A stretch of 64,000 nt of DNA, from NCBI RefSeq assembly GCF_016785085.1, contig NZ_JAENHO010000019.1, positions 1 through 64,000 on the forward strand. Reading direction: 5' to 3'. The translations under genes were made by a program, and so were the position numbers. The DNA is from Paractinoplanes lichenicola. Lineage in GTDB: Bacteria; Actinomycetota; Actinomycetes; Mycobacteriales; Micromonosporaceae. Under the pieces are notes generated by a model, which was not told where the DNA came from, did no database searches, and saw only the letters and a list, made by a program, of their open reading frames with translations. Shown in pieces: positions 8,223 to 16,376 of this stretch. Numbering within the stretch: position 1 is the first letter of the stretch; each line of letters begins with the position of its first letter.

Positions 8223-9523
8223 GCCAAGTCGGGACCGGGCGCATCAGCGGCGGCCGTGCCCCGGCGCGGGGCGGACGCGAAGCCCGAACCGAAGACGGCC
8301 CGCATCGCCAGTTCCTGCTCCATCACGCCGGACAGCCGCCGGATGCCCTCGCGGATGCGTTCCGGTGCGGAGAACGAGAAGTTGAGCCGCATGTTGGACC
8401 GGCCCGTGCCGTCAGCGTAGAAACCCGTTCCCGGTACGTAAGCCACGCGCGCGGCGATGGCCCGGGGCATCATCGCCTTGGAGTCGAGACCCTCGGGCAG
8501 CGTCGCCCACACGAACAGGCCGCCGGTCGGGTGGGTCCACGACGTGCCGGGCGGCATCAGGTCACGCAGCGCGCCGAGCATGGCGTCGCGGCGCTCGCGA
8601 TAGATCTCGCGATAGACCTTGATCTGCTCCTGCCACGGCATGGTCGACAAATATTGCGTCACCGCGCCCTGGGCGAACGCGCTCGGACACAGCACGTTCG
8701 CCTCGCTCATCATCACCAGCTTTTCCCGTACGGCGTGGGGGGCGAGGATCCACCCGACGCGCAGCCCGGGCGCGAACGTCTTGGAGAACGTGCTCACGTA
8801 GAACACACCCTCGCGGCGACGGGCCCGCAGCGGCCGCGGCGCCTCGGTCTCGAACGACAACATCCCGTACGGGTCGTCCTCGACCACCAGGAGGCCGGCG
8901 CGCTCGCAGATGTCGAGCACCTGTTCGCGCCGCTCCTCGGTCAGCGTGACGCCGGCCGGGTTTTGGAACGTGGGGATCGTGTAGAGGAACTTGGCCTTGC
9001 GACCGGACCGCTCGACGGCGGCGATCGCCTCCTCGAGGGCGGCCGGAATGAGCCCGTCGTCGTCCATCGGCACGTGCTTGACCTGGGCCTGGGCGGCCTG
9101 GAAGACCCCGAGGGCGCCGACGTAGCTGGGGCCCTCGGCGAGCACGACGTCGCCCGGGTCGAGGAAGAGGCGGGCGAGCAGGTCGAGCGCCTGCTGGCCG
9201 CCGACGGTCACCACCACGTCGTCGGGCGAGGCGCCGCTGATGCCGGAGAGCGCCATCACCTCGCAGATGCGCTCGCGCAGGTCGACCGTGCCCTGGCCGA
9301 TGCCGTACTGCAGGCTCTGGGCGCCCTGCTCGGCGGCGAGCTGGTTGAGCATCTCGCCCACCGCGTCGAGCGGCAGGGCGGCGATGTAGGGCGAGCCGCC
9401 GGCGAGCGACACGACCTCGGGACGACTTGCCACTGCGAACAGTGCGCGAATCTCGGAGGTGGTCATGCCACGCACCCGCCGCGCGTACCGATCGGTGTAG
9501 TCGTCCTGGGTTGTGCCGGTCAT
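8219..9523 (-). CDS. PLP-dependent aminotransferase class I/II
   Basis: The protein has 434 residues. The PLP lysine lies in STFSKTFAPGLRVGW, and other fold-type I landmarks are SLAGGSP, TVGGQQALDLL, NPAGVTLT and the PLP-binding Asp in VEDDPYG. Overall it resembles LysN/2-aminoadipate transaminases and the aminotransferase half of MocR proteins, but it has no GntR DNA-binding domain. The substrate is not determinable. The ATG at 9523 follows GAGGTG, nine bases upstream. It forms an operon with the ligase gene and is divergent from the acetyltransferase gene. Confidence 0.88.
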   Translation of the reverse strand: MTGTTQDDYTDRYARRVRGMTTSEIRALFAVASRPEVVSLAGGSPYIAALPLDAVGEMLNQLAAEQGAQSLQYGIGQGTVDLRERICEVMALSGISGASPDDVVVTVGGQQALDLLARLFLDPGDVVLAEGPSYVGALGVFQAAQAQVKHVPMDDDGLIPAALEEAIAAVERSGRKAKFLYTIPTFQNPAGVTLTEERREQVLDICERAGLLVVEDDPYGMLSFETEAPRPLRARRREGVFYVSTFSKTFAPGLRVGWILAPHAVREKLVMMSEANVLCPSAFAQGAVTQYLSTMPWQEQIKVYREIYRERRDAMLGALRDLMPPGTSWTHPTGGLFVWATLPEGLDSKAMMPRAIAARVAYVPGTGFYADGTGRSNMRLNFSFSAPERIREGIRRLSGVMEQELAMRAVFGSGFASAPRRGTAAADAPGPDLA

Positions 9524-9689
9524 CCGGGCTTCACCTCGCAAGAAAGGAAGGGACGAGCCCCGATGGTAGTCGCAAGCACCGACAGAAGCCCTCGGTTAAC
9601 CGGCCACAGTGCCCGACCTGGTCCCGTTCAAGAGTATTGCGGCGTAGGATCCGACCCGGGAGCGGGCAGGGAAAGCCGAGGGGGATGCA

Positions 9690-10358
9690 GTGTCGCGACG
9701 CCTGGTCAGCCTCACGCTGGACACGCTCGGAGATTTGCCGAGGCCGTGCAGCCAGTGTGTGTACTGGGAGCTTGATCCGGTCGCGGCCGAACGCGCGTGC
9801 GCCTCGGGCGATCCCGGCCTGGAGAAAGAGGCCTGGGTCTCGCAGACGCTGCTCGAGTGGGGCTCCTGCGGCAAGCTGATCTACGTCGACGGCATGCCCG
9901 CGGGCTATGTGATGTATGCCCCGCCCGCGTACGTTCCCCGTTCGATGGCCTTCCCCACCTCGCCCGTGAGCGCCGACGCCGCCCTGCTGACGACCGCCCA
10001 CGTGGTGGCGTCGTTCGCCGGCGGCGGGCTGGGCCGCATGCTCGTGCAGGGCGTGGCCCGCGATCTGACCAAGCGCGGGGTCAAGGCGATCGAGGCGTTC
10101 GGTGACGCGAAGTTCGGCGAGGCCGACGAGGAGAAGCAGCCGGGCTGTGTCGCGCCGGTCGACTTCTTCCTGTCCGTCGGCTTCAAGACCGTGCGGCCGC
10201 ACCCGCGCTTCCCGCGCATGCGGCTGGAGCTGCGCACCGCCCTGTCGTGGAAGTCCGACGTCGAATACGCGCTGGAGAAGCTGCTCGGTTCGATGAGCCC
10301 CGAGACGCTGCTGCGACCGGTCCGCCCGGCCACAGCCACCCGCAACGTCGAGAACTGA
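9690..10358 (+). CDS. GNAT-family N-acetyltransferase
   Basis: The protein has 222 residues and starts with GTG after GAGGGGG. It has a GNAT-like acetyl-CoA region (GGGLGRMLVQGVARDL) and the CSQCVYWEL cysteine pair near the N-terminus, typical of an actinobacterial group found beside cwlM. The corresponding mycobacterial position is held by the conserved gene Rv3916c. Substrate unknown. The C-terminal 40 residues look disordered. It converges on cwlM with a 12-bp gap. Confidence 0.8.
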   Translation: MSRRLVSLTLDTLGDLPRPCSQCVYWELDPVAAERACASGDPGLEKEAWVSQTLLEWGSCGKLIYVDGMPAGYVMYAPPAYVPRSMAFPTSPVSADAALLTTAHVVASFAGGGLGRMLVQGVARDLTKRGVKAIEAFGDAKFGEADEEKQPGCVAPVDFFLSVGFKTVRPHPRFPRMRLELRTALSWKSDVEYALEKLLGSMSPETLLRPVRPATATRNVEN

Positions 10359-10370
10359 GCCTCAGAAAGA

Positions 10371-11519
10371 TCAGGCGCGGTTCGAGAGCGCCATCCGCAG
10401 CTGCCGCACGTCGATCGAGCCGGTGGGCACATCGGCCTCGACGGGGTAATACATGCGCTGCACGGCGGCCAGCACGGCCTCGACGATCTGCTCGCGGAAC
10501 AGCGGGTTGATCAGCCGGTCACGGTCGACTGGCGACGTGAGATAACCCAGATCCACCCGTACGGCGGGCATGCGGGTCAGGCGCAGCAGCTCCCACGTCT
10601 TGGCGTGGACGCGGCAGTCGCGCAGGCCGGTGCGCACGGCGATCTCGCGCTGCACCAGGTTGGCCAGCCGCTCCCCCACGGTCGAGCTCAGGCCGCTGCC
10701 CGTGCCGTAGTGGTAGGTCGCCACACCGTCGGCGTTCTCGTTGTCGTGACCGTCGAGGTGCAGCGAGATCAGCAGGTCGGCGCCGAGACTGTTGGCCAGC
10801 GCGGCCCGGTCGGCGCCGCTCATCGACTCGGCCGGCTTGGGGCCGCGGGTCAGGTGCACGCGCATGCCGGCCGCGGCCAGGCGGCCCTCGAGCCGGTTGG
10901 CCAGGTCGTAGACCAGGTCGGCCTCGCTCCAGCGCAGCGGGCCGTCGGGCACCACGACGCCCTGGTCGTCACCGCCGCCGTGGCCGGGGTCGATCACGAT
11001 GGTCTTGCCCACCAGGTTGGTGCCGGCCTGCCGGAACGCCTCGGCCTCGCGCAGCCACTGCGGGCGGCCGCCGACCACCTTGCGGCCGAGCCGGCGCAGC
11101 GCCTTCATCGTCTGGGGGCCGCACGAGCCATCCGGAGTGAGACCGACCTCACGCTGGAACTGGGCGACCGCGCGGGCCGTGCGGGGACCGTAGATCGAGT
11201 CGGCCCGGCCGGAGTCGTAGCCCATCTCGAGCATCCGCTCCTGCAGCGTGCGAACATCCTCGCCGACCAGCGCGTCGGGCACCGAGTGGAACAGCGTGCG
11301 TGCGCCGAGCCGCCAGCGGGAGGCGTCGAGCGCGCCCCACGTCTCGTCGCCGACCAGGCCGTCGATGCCCAGGCCGCGGCTCTGCTGGAAGGCCCGCACG
11401 GCGGTGTCCACGGCGTCGTCGAAGACATCTCCGGCCGCATCCAGCAGTTCCAGACCGACCAGGATCGATCGGATCTCGGCAACGGCGGGGCCGCTGTCTC
11501 CACGTCGGATGGAACGCAC
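10371..11519 (-). CDS. cwlM: CwlM: PG-binding, amidase-fold regulator of peptidoglycan synthesis
   Basis: The protein has 382 residues. Two peptidoglycan-binding type 1 domains occupy about residues 1-150, followed by an Amidase_3 domain with IDPGHGGGDDQG, SEADLVYDL and SLHLDGHDN (possible His, Glu and His zinc ligands). In the place usually holding the second catalytic Glu it has VRVDLGYLTS, an Asp. It has no signal peptide. In mycobacteria CwlM sits next to trxB-trxC and acts as a cytoplasmic regulator of MurA and a partner of MurJ, rather than as a hydrolase. Position, lack of signal and the substitution fit that role here. GTG start with AGGGAG upstream. Confidence 0.9.
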   Translation of the reverse strand: MRSIRRGDSGPAVAEIRSILVGLELLDAAGDVFDDAVDTAVRAFQQSRGLGIDGLVGDETWGALDASRWRLGARTLFHSVPDALVGEDVRTLQERMLEMGYDSGRADSIYGPRTARAVAQFQREVGLTPDGSCGPQTMKALRRLGRKVVGGRPQWLREAEAFRQAGTNLVGKTIVIDPGHGGGDDQGVVVPDGPLRWSEADLVYDLANRLEGRLAAAGMRVHLTRGPKPAESMSGADRAALANSLGADLLISLHLDGHDNENADGVATYHYGTGSGLSSTVGERLANLVQREIAVRTGLRDCRVHAKTWELLRLTRMPAVRVDLGYLTSPVDRDRLINPLFREQIVEAVLAAVQRMYYPVEADVPTGSIDVRQLRMALSNRA

Positions 11520-11576
11520 GCGCGACTCCCTAGAACGAAGAACGACTCCGGGCAGCGTACTCCGGGCCAACCAAAG

Positions 11577-11606
11577 ACGCCCCGCACCCGGGAGGGCGCG
11601 GGGCGT
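11577..11606 (-). terminator. Probable intrinsic terminator after trxA
   Basis: A 9-bp perfect stem (ACGCCCCGC/GCGGGGCGT) with a 12-nt loop is followed on the minus strand by CTTT. It sits between the trxA stop and the cwlM start. The U-tract is short, so some read-through into cwlM is likely. Confidence 0.6.
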
Positions 11607-11620
11607 TGTGGCCGAACGGC

Positions 11621-11947
11621 TCAGAGAGCCGACTCGATGAAGTTGACGAGGGCGCTCTTGGGCTTGGCGCCGGTCACCGAGTTGACCGCCTCGCCGCCCT
11701 TGAAGATGGTCAGGGTCGGCACCGACATCACCCGGTAGGCGCGCGTGGTCTCCGGGTTCTCGTCGATGTTGACCTGCACGATCTCGATCTGGTCGCCCAT
11801 CTCCTTGGCGATCTCGGCGAGCAGCGGGTCGACCTTCTTGCAGGGCGCGCACCACTCGGCCCAGAAATCGACGAGCACCGGCTTGTCCGACTGCAGCACG
11901 TCGCTCACAAAAGTGGCGTCGGTGACCGCCTTACCTGCAACTCCCAC
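11621..11947 (-). CDS. trxA: Thioredoxin
   Basis: The protein has 108 residues, the normal thioredoxin size. The active site is FWAEWCAPCKK, an Ala replacing the usual Gly of WCGPC, with the cis-Pro loop SVPTLTIFKGG. It is the disulfide reductant recharged by the adjacent TrxB. The GTG start is preceded by AGGAGGG. An upstream in-frame extension has no support. It follows trxB by 25 bp, as in the mycobacterial trxB-trxC pair, and is probably co-transcribed with it. Confidence 0.95.
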   Translation of the reverse strand: MGVAGKAVTDATFVSDVLQSDKPVLVDFWAEWCAPCKKVDPLLAEIAKEMGDQIEIVQVNIDENPETTRAYRVMSVPTLTIFKGGEAVNSVTGAKPKSALVNFIESAL

Positions 11948-11972
11948 TAGGACCCTCCTGGTCTGTTCTGGC

Positions 11973-12932
11973 TTACAGCTCGACGAATGAGGCGATGAAC
12001 CGCTCGGCGTCCAGGGCCGCGGCACAACCCGTGCCGGAGGCGGTGATCGCCTGGCGGTAGGTGTGGTCGACCAGGTCGCCGGCGGCGAACACGCCGGGGA
12101 TGTTGGTGCGGGTGCTCGGCGCGTCGACCTTCACGTAGCCCTCGTCGTCCAGCTCGACCTGGCCCTTGAAGAGCTCGCTGCGCGGGTCGTGCCCGATCGC
12201 CACGAACACGCCGGTCACGTCGAGGGTCTTCTCCTCGCCGGTCTGCGTGTTCTTCAGGCGTACGCCCGAGACCTTGCCGTCGTGGCCGAGGATCTCCTCG
12301 ACCTTGGAGTTCCACTCGACCTTGATCTTGTCGTTGTTGAGCGCCCGCACCTGCATCACCTTGCTGGCCCGGAACGAGTCGCGCCGGTGCACGATGGTGA
12401 CCGTCTCGGCGAAGCGGGTGAGGAAGGTCGCCTCCTCCATGGCGGAGTCGCCGCCGCCGACCACCACGATGTGGTGGTTGCGGAAGAAGAAGCCGTCACA
12501 GGTGGCACAGGACGAGACGCCGTGGCCGAGCAGCTCCTGCTCGCCGGGCACGCCCAGCGGCCGCCAGGCCGAGCCGGTGGAGAGGATGACCGCGCGGGCG
12601 AAATACTGCTTGTCGCCCACCCAGACGGTCTTGAGGCCCTCGGCGCCGGGCTCGGTCGGCTTGTCGCCCAGCTCGACCCGGGTCACGTCGTCGGTGATGA
12701 ACTCGGCGCCGAACCGCTCGGCCTGCGCGCGCATGTTGTCCATCAGCTCGGGACCCATGATGCCCTCGCGGAACCCGGGGAAATTCTCCACCTCGGTGGT
12801 GGTCATCAGGGCGCCGCCGGACTGGACGCCCTCGATCACGAGCGGCTTCAGGTTCGCCCGGGCGGCATACAACGCCGACGTGTATCCGGACGGTCCCGAA
12901 CCGATGATGATCAGATTGCGGACCTCGTCCAC
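11973..12932 (-). CDS. trxB: Thioredoxin reductase
   Basis: The protein has 319 residues and transfers electrons from NADPH through FAD to thioredoxin. It shows an N-terminal FAD loop (IIIGSGPSGYTSA), the redox-active CATC pair (SSCATCDGF), an NADPH loop (VVVGGGDSAMEEA) and the FAD-binding GVFAAGDLVD near the end. The GTG start is supported by GAGGAG 6 nt upstream. It precedes trxA in the same operon. Confidence 0.96.
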   Translation of the reverse strand: MDEVRNLIIIGSGPSGYTSALYAARANLKPLVIEGVQSGGALMTTTEVENFPGFREGIMGPELMDNMRAQAERFGAEFITDDVTRVELGDKPTEPGAEGLKTVWVGDKQYFARAVILSTGSAWRPLGVPGEQELLGHGVSSCATCDGFFFRNHHIVVVGGGDSAMEEATFLTRFAETVTIVHRRDSFRASKVMQVRALNNDKIKVEWNSKVEEILGHDGKVSGVRLKNTQTGEEKTLDVTGVFVAIGHDPRSELFKGQVELDDEGYVKVDAPSTRTNIPGVFAAGDLVDHTYRQAITASGTGCAAALDAERFIASFVEL

Positions 12933-13067
12933 TGCCGACTCCTCAAGTCTGCTCTTCGCCGGGAAATCCCCACGGCGACACTGCACGCTAGAACGCCATG
13001 CCAGGCCCCCACCATTCCCGCGGGCACGTCCGTGGCGGACCTCACGCGGGATGCTTTGGGGTGTCGA

Positions 13068-13928
13068 TCAGCGTACCGGGAGTTTCTGGATCGTGTCGGC
13101 GTCGCCCGCGGGCGTGCCGCAGTCGGACCCGGCCGCCCAGCCCCACTCGCCGTTGCCCGCGGTGAAACGGACAATCACGGCGGGAACGCCGCCGAAGCGG
13201 GCGTAGTCGACGGTCTGCACGGTGAGCGGGCCGTTCGCATTTTCCTGCTCGATCGCGGCCAGGCACTCGTCGAGGGCCTCCCGCACGGTCAGCCGGGCCA
13301 GCGCGGGCTCGGCCGACAGCGTGGTCGCCCGCTGGCTGCCCTGCCCCTGACCCTCGTTGGCGAAGGCCTCGCTCTTGGGCGCGCTCATCGGGGTGACCGG
13401 CGCCGGCCGGGCGAGCAGGACGGCTGTGTAATCCAGGCCACTGGCGGTGATGACCGTGCCGCCGGCGGAGTCGGCCAGCGACGTGGCGGTCTCGGCGGAG
13501 CCGGCGGCCGAGTCGGCCGCGGTGTTGTCGCTGTTGCGGCCGGCCAGATAGTCGGCGCCGAAGCCGACGAAGGCGATGAGACCGGCGGCGATGGTGATCG
13601 GTGTGGCCCAGCGCATGCGGCGGCGGCGCTTGTTTTCCCGTACGCCCTCGGCGGCGCCCCCGGGCACGACGGTGAGCTGCGGCACCGGGGCGAACATGCC
13701 GTCGAGCCGGGCGGCCACATCATCCGGCATCGGTTCCGGTTCGAGGCGGCCGAGCTCGGCCCGCACCAGCTCGACCCCGCCGCCGAGCTGGTCGTACGCC
13801 TCCCGCCAGGCCGGGTCCTCGGCGATCAGGGTGGCCACCGCGGACTCGTCGGGCGTGCCCTCGAGGGCGCCCCCGATGTAATCCGCCAGCAGGTCGACGT
13901 CGACCCCGCTGAAATCGGCCCCGGTCAC
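13068..13928 (-). CDS. Probable anti-sigma factor for SigM, single-pass membrane protein
   Basis: The protein has 286 residues. About 115 cytoplasmic residues (acidic, helical, starting VTGADFSGVDVDLL) are followed by an Arg/Lys cluster (ENKRRRRMRW), one transmembrane segment (TPITIAAGLIAFVGFGA) and an extracytoplasmic region rich in Ser, Thr and Ala that ends in a small Cys-containing domain. No clear zinc-anti-sigma HxxxCxxC motif is visible. The GTG start overlaps the sigM stop as GTGA, so the pair is translationally coupled. The mycobacterial equivalent Rv3912 encodes the SigM anti-sigma factor RsmA. Confidence 0.82.
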   Translation of the reverse strand: MTGADFSGVDVDLLADYIGGALEGTPDESAVATLIAEDPAWREAYDQLGGGVELVRAELGRLEPEPMPDDVAARLDGMFAPVPQLTVVPGGAAEGVRENKRRRRMRWATPITIAAGLIAFVGFGADYLAGRNSDNTAADSAAGSAETATSLADSAGGTVITASGLDYTAVLLARPAPVTPMSAPKSEAFANEGQGQGSQRATTLSAEPALARLTVREALDECLAAIEQENANGPLTVQTVDYARFGGVPAVIVRFTAGNGEWGWAAGSDCGTPAGDADTIQKLPVR

Positions 13929-14614
13929 CTCTGGTCCCTCCGATCGTGCCCGCCGGGCGGTGGCTTCACCGCTGCCGGTCCGGATGAGACGGTTTCGGAC
14001 GTGCCCTGGTTCCCGGGCGGGGCGTGATCGGTGTCTCTTCCCCGCAATTCGCCCAGGGCCAGCGCCATCCGGGCCCGGCCACGGGCGCAGCGGCTCTTGA
14101 TCGTGCCGACCGCGACGTCGAGGATCTCGGCGGCCTCGGCGACCGGGTAGCCCTGCACGTCGACCAGCACGATCGCGGCCCGCTGATCGGCCGGCAGGTC
14201 GGCCAGCGCCTGCCGCACCAGCAGGGCGGTCTCGTGATCGGCGACCGGGGCGGCCGGTTCCACACCGGACGGACGGTCGTCGGAGCGGCTGCCGTCGGGC
14301 AGCGGCACGGTCGGGTGGGCCTGGCGCTTGCGGATCCGGTCGAGGCAGGCGTTGACGACGATGCGGTGCAGCCACGTCGTGACGGCCGAGTCGCCGCGGA
14401 ACCGGGCGGCGTTGCGGTGGGCCGAGAGCAGCGCGTCCTGCACCGCGTCGGCGGCCTCCTCGCGGTCGCCGATCGTGCGCAGCGCGACGGCCCACAGGCG
14501 GTCACGATGCCGGCGGACCAGCTCGCCGAAGGCCTCCTTGTCGCCGTCGACGTGGGCGCGCAACAGCTCGGCGTCGCTGGGTGCGACACCCTGCGCGGCG
14601 TCCCCGGAAGTCAC
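13925..14614 (-). CDS. sigM: ECF RNA polymerase sigma factor SigM
   Basis: The protein has 229 residues. Region 2 is at about residues 20-90 (EAFGELVRRHRDRLWAVA, DAVQDALLSAHRNAARF, TWLHRIVVNACLDRIRK). Region 4 is at about 130-185 (LPADQRAAIVLVDVQGY, EAAEILDVAVGTIKSR). The C-terminal 35 residues are Gly/Pro-rich. SigM-type factors respond to envelope or oxidative stress. The GTG start lies 6 nt after TAGATT, which suggests a leaderless transcript. It is followed by its coupled anti-sigma gene and lies upstream of trxB, matching the mycobacterial order. Confidence 0.93.
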   Translation of the reverse strand: MTSGDAAQGVAPSDAELLRAHVDGDKEAFGELVRRHRDRLWAVALRTIGDREEAADAVQDALLSAHRNAARFRGDSAVTTWLHRIVVNACLDRIRKRQAHPTVPLPDGSRSDDRPSGVEPAAPVADHETALLVRQALADLPADQRAAIVLVDVQGYPVAEAAEILDVAVGTIKSRCARGRARMALALGELRGRDTDHAPPGNQGTSETVSSGPAAVKPPPGGHDRRDQR

Positions 14615-14659
14615 GCCAGCAATCTAACCGGATGAGGCGAGCGGGCGTGCACCCGACGC

Positions 14660-16186
14660 TCAGTAGCCGGAGATCGAGATCTCCTGGACGTCGACCGAGA
14701 AGCGGCCCTCGCCGTCGGACGGCAGCTTGGTCATGAAGACCAGCACGTAACGGTAGGTCTGGTCGGGGTTGAAAACCGAGAACACCTTGCGGTTGCCGGT
14801 CGTCACCGTCTCGGAGTCGCCCAGCCGCTTGTAGGTGTCCATGATCTTTTGGTCGCCGGCCGAGGTGTCGCCCGTGTCGTCGCTGCCGGCCCGGATGTCC
14901 ATGGTCACGCCGGGCTGCGACATCAGCACCTCGACCTCGGACAGCTTGCGTGCCGTGCCCAGGTCGATCAGCACGCCCATGCCCGGCTTGCGGGTGCCGA
15001 AGTTGGCCTGGTTGAAGTGCTGCAGCTCCCACGCGGTCTCGTCGTCACCGTCGACCGTGTATTTCGACTCGCCGGTGTCGTCGCGGTCGCCGTCCGGCGG
15101 GTCGACGATGCGCACCATGTCGGCCGTCAGCGGGATCTTCTTCGGCTGGGGCGCGGGGGCCTGCGTATCGGTCGTGCCGTCGGGTTCGGTGCCGGCGCCG
15201 GCCTGGTTGGTGACGGTCGGCTTCGGGTCGCCCGAGCTGTTGATCGCGTTGATGCCGAAGATCAGGCCGACGACCGCGATCACGACCAGGGCGGCGACGC
15301 CGACGATGATCTTCGACGTGCTGCGGGTGGGCTCGGTCGTCGTGCTCTGCGCGAACCGCAGGGGGCCGGCTTCCTCGTACTCCTCCTCGGCGGCGGCGTC
15401 GAGGCGGGCCAGCTCGGCGGTCAGCGAGTCGGCCTCGGGCGTGGCCACCCGGGCGTCGAGCAGATCCATCGTGAGGTCGTCGAGATAGGCCGGGACGCCG
15501 GCGCGGATCTGCCGGGGCGCGGCCGGGGCGCCGGTGCCGTCACGGTTCGCGTCGGGCAGGGCGGAGCTGCCGACCTCGTTGTGCGGCCAGTGACCGGTCA
15601 GCGCGAAGTAGAGGATGCCGCCGACCGCGCGGATGTCGGACTCGACGTTGTCGGCCGAGTCGGCCCGCGCGTCGGCCAGCACGACCCGGCCGTCGTCGGC
15701 GATCAGCGTGGTGCCGGGGTGGACGTTGCCGTGGACCATGCCGGTGGCGTGCACGGCGGCGAGGGCGTCGGCGATCGAGTGCGCGATGGCGGTGGCGCGG
15801 GCCGGGTCGAGCGGGCCGTCCGAGCTGACCATCTCGCGCAGCGACTCACCCTCGACCCACTCGCGCACGACGTACGCCCGGGCGCCCTCGTCGATCGCGT
15901 CGTAGACCCCGACGAGGTTGGGGTGGATCACGCGGCTGGCGTCGACCGCGGCCTGCAGCATCTCGGTGGCGGAGTCGCCGCCCGGATAGCGCAGCACGAC
16001 GGCGACCGGCCGCCGGAGGATCACGTCGATGCCGCGCCAGACCTGCCGGCCCGCGCTGTCGTCGTTGACGTGCTCCTCGAGCTGGTAGCGCTCGGCCAGG
16101 ACCTCACCGGCGGTGGGGGCACCGAACGTCATGACCGGTCCGTCCGCATCGGCCGCGGTCTCGTGGCCTTCGCCGACCTGGGTCAC
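14660..16186 (-). CDS. Membrane pseudokinase with extracytoplasmic discoidin-like domain, MurJ partner
   Basis: The protein has 508 residues. A Ser/Thr-kinase-like domain (about 30-260) has lost catalytic motifs: HRDLKPxN is replaced by HGNVHPGTT and DFG by ADA (VVLADARAD). One membrane helix follows (IIVGVAALVVIAVVGLIFG). The outer part is a linker and a beta-rich domain with discoidin-like features (DGDDETAWE, GVLIDLGTARKLSEVEV). In mycobacteria this module is fused to MurJ as MviN/Rv3910, where the phosphorylated pseudokinase recruits FhaA. Here it is a separate gene directly downstream of murJ. The GTG start has GAGGAGG upstream. Confidence 0.9.
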   Translation of the reverse strand: MTQVGEGHETAADADGPVMTFGAPTAGEVLAERYQLEEHVNDDSAGRQVWRGIDVILRRPVAVVLRYPGGDSATEMLQAAVDASRVIHPNLVGVYDAIDEGARAYVVREWVEGESLREMVSSDGPLDPARATAIAHSIADALAAVHATGMVHGNVHPGTTLIADDGRVVLADARADSADNVESDIRAVGGILYFALTGHWPHNEVGSSALPDANRDGTGAPAAPRQIRAGVPAYLDDLTMDLLDARVATPEADSLTAELARLDAAAEEEYEEAGPLRFAQSTTTEPTRSTSKIIVGVAALVVIAVVGLIFGINAINSSGDPKPTVTNQAGAGTEPDGTTDTQAPAPQPKKIPLTADMVRIVDPPDGDRDDTGESKYTVDGDDETAWELQHFNQANFGTRKPGMGVLIDLGTARKLSEVEVLMSQPGVTMDIRAGSDDTGDTSAGDQKIMDTYKRLGDSETVTTGNRKVFSVFNPDQTYRYVLVFMTKLPSDGEGRFSVDVQEISISGY

Positions 16187-16376
16187 CAGTCCTCCTCGGT
16201 GCTCCACGCACGGGTTAGCCGTGCTCGGTGCAAATGACGATGCGCGAAGAGCACATGCCGACACCGACCATACCCGCCCGGGGCTATCCGGCGGCAGGTC
16301 GTCCCCCCGGCGCGGCAAGCTCGATCAAGCTCGGCCCCGTGCCGCAGGGGGCCCCTGTTGCGGGTGAAACTGCTGG

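Noticed and set aside
11520..11855. N-terminal extension of CwlM across trxA
   Set aside because: The extension is a shadow of trxA; GTG at 11519 has a ribosome site and begins at the PG-binding domain.
12063..14027. A 654-codon plus-strand frame across trxB, the anti-sigma gene and sigM
   Set aside because: It overlaps three well-supported genes in antisense and has no recognisable domain.
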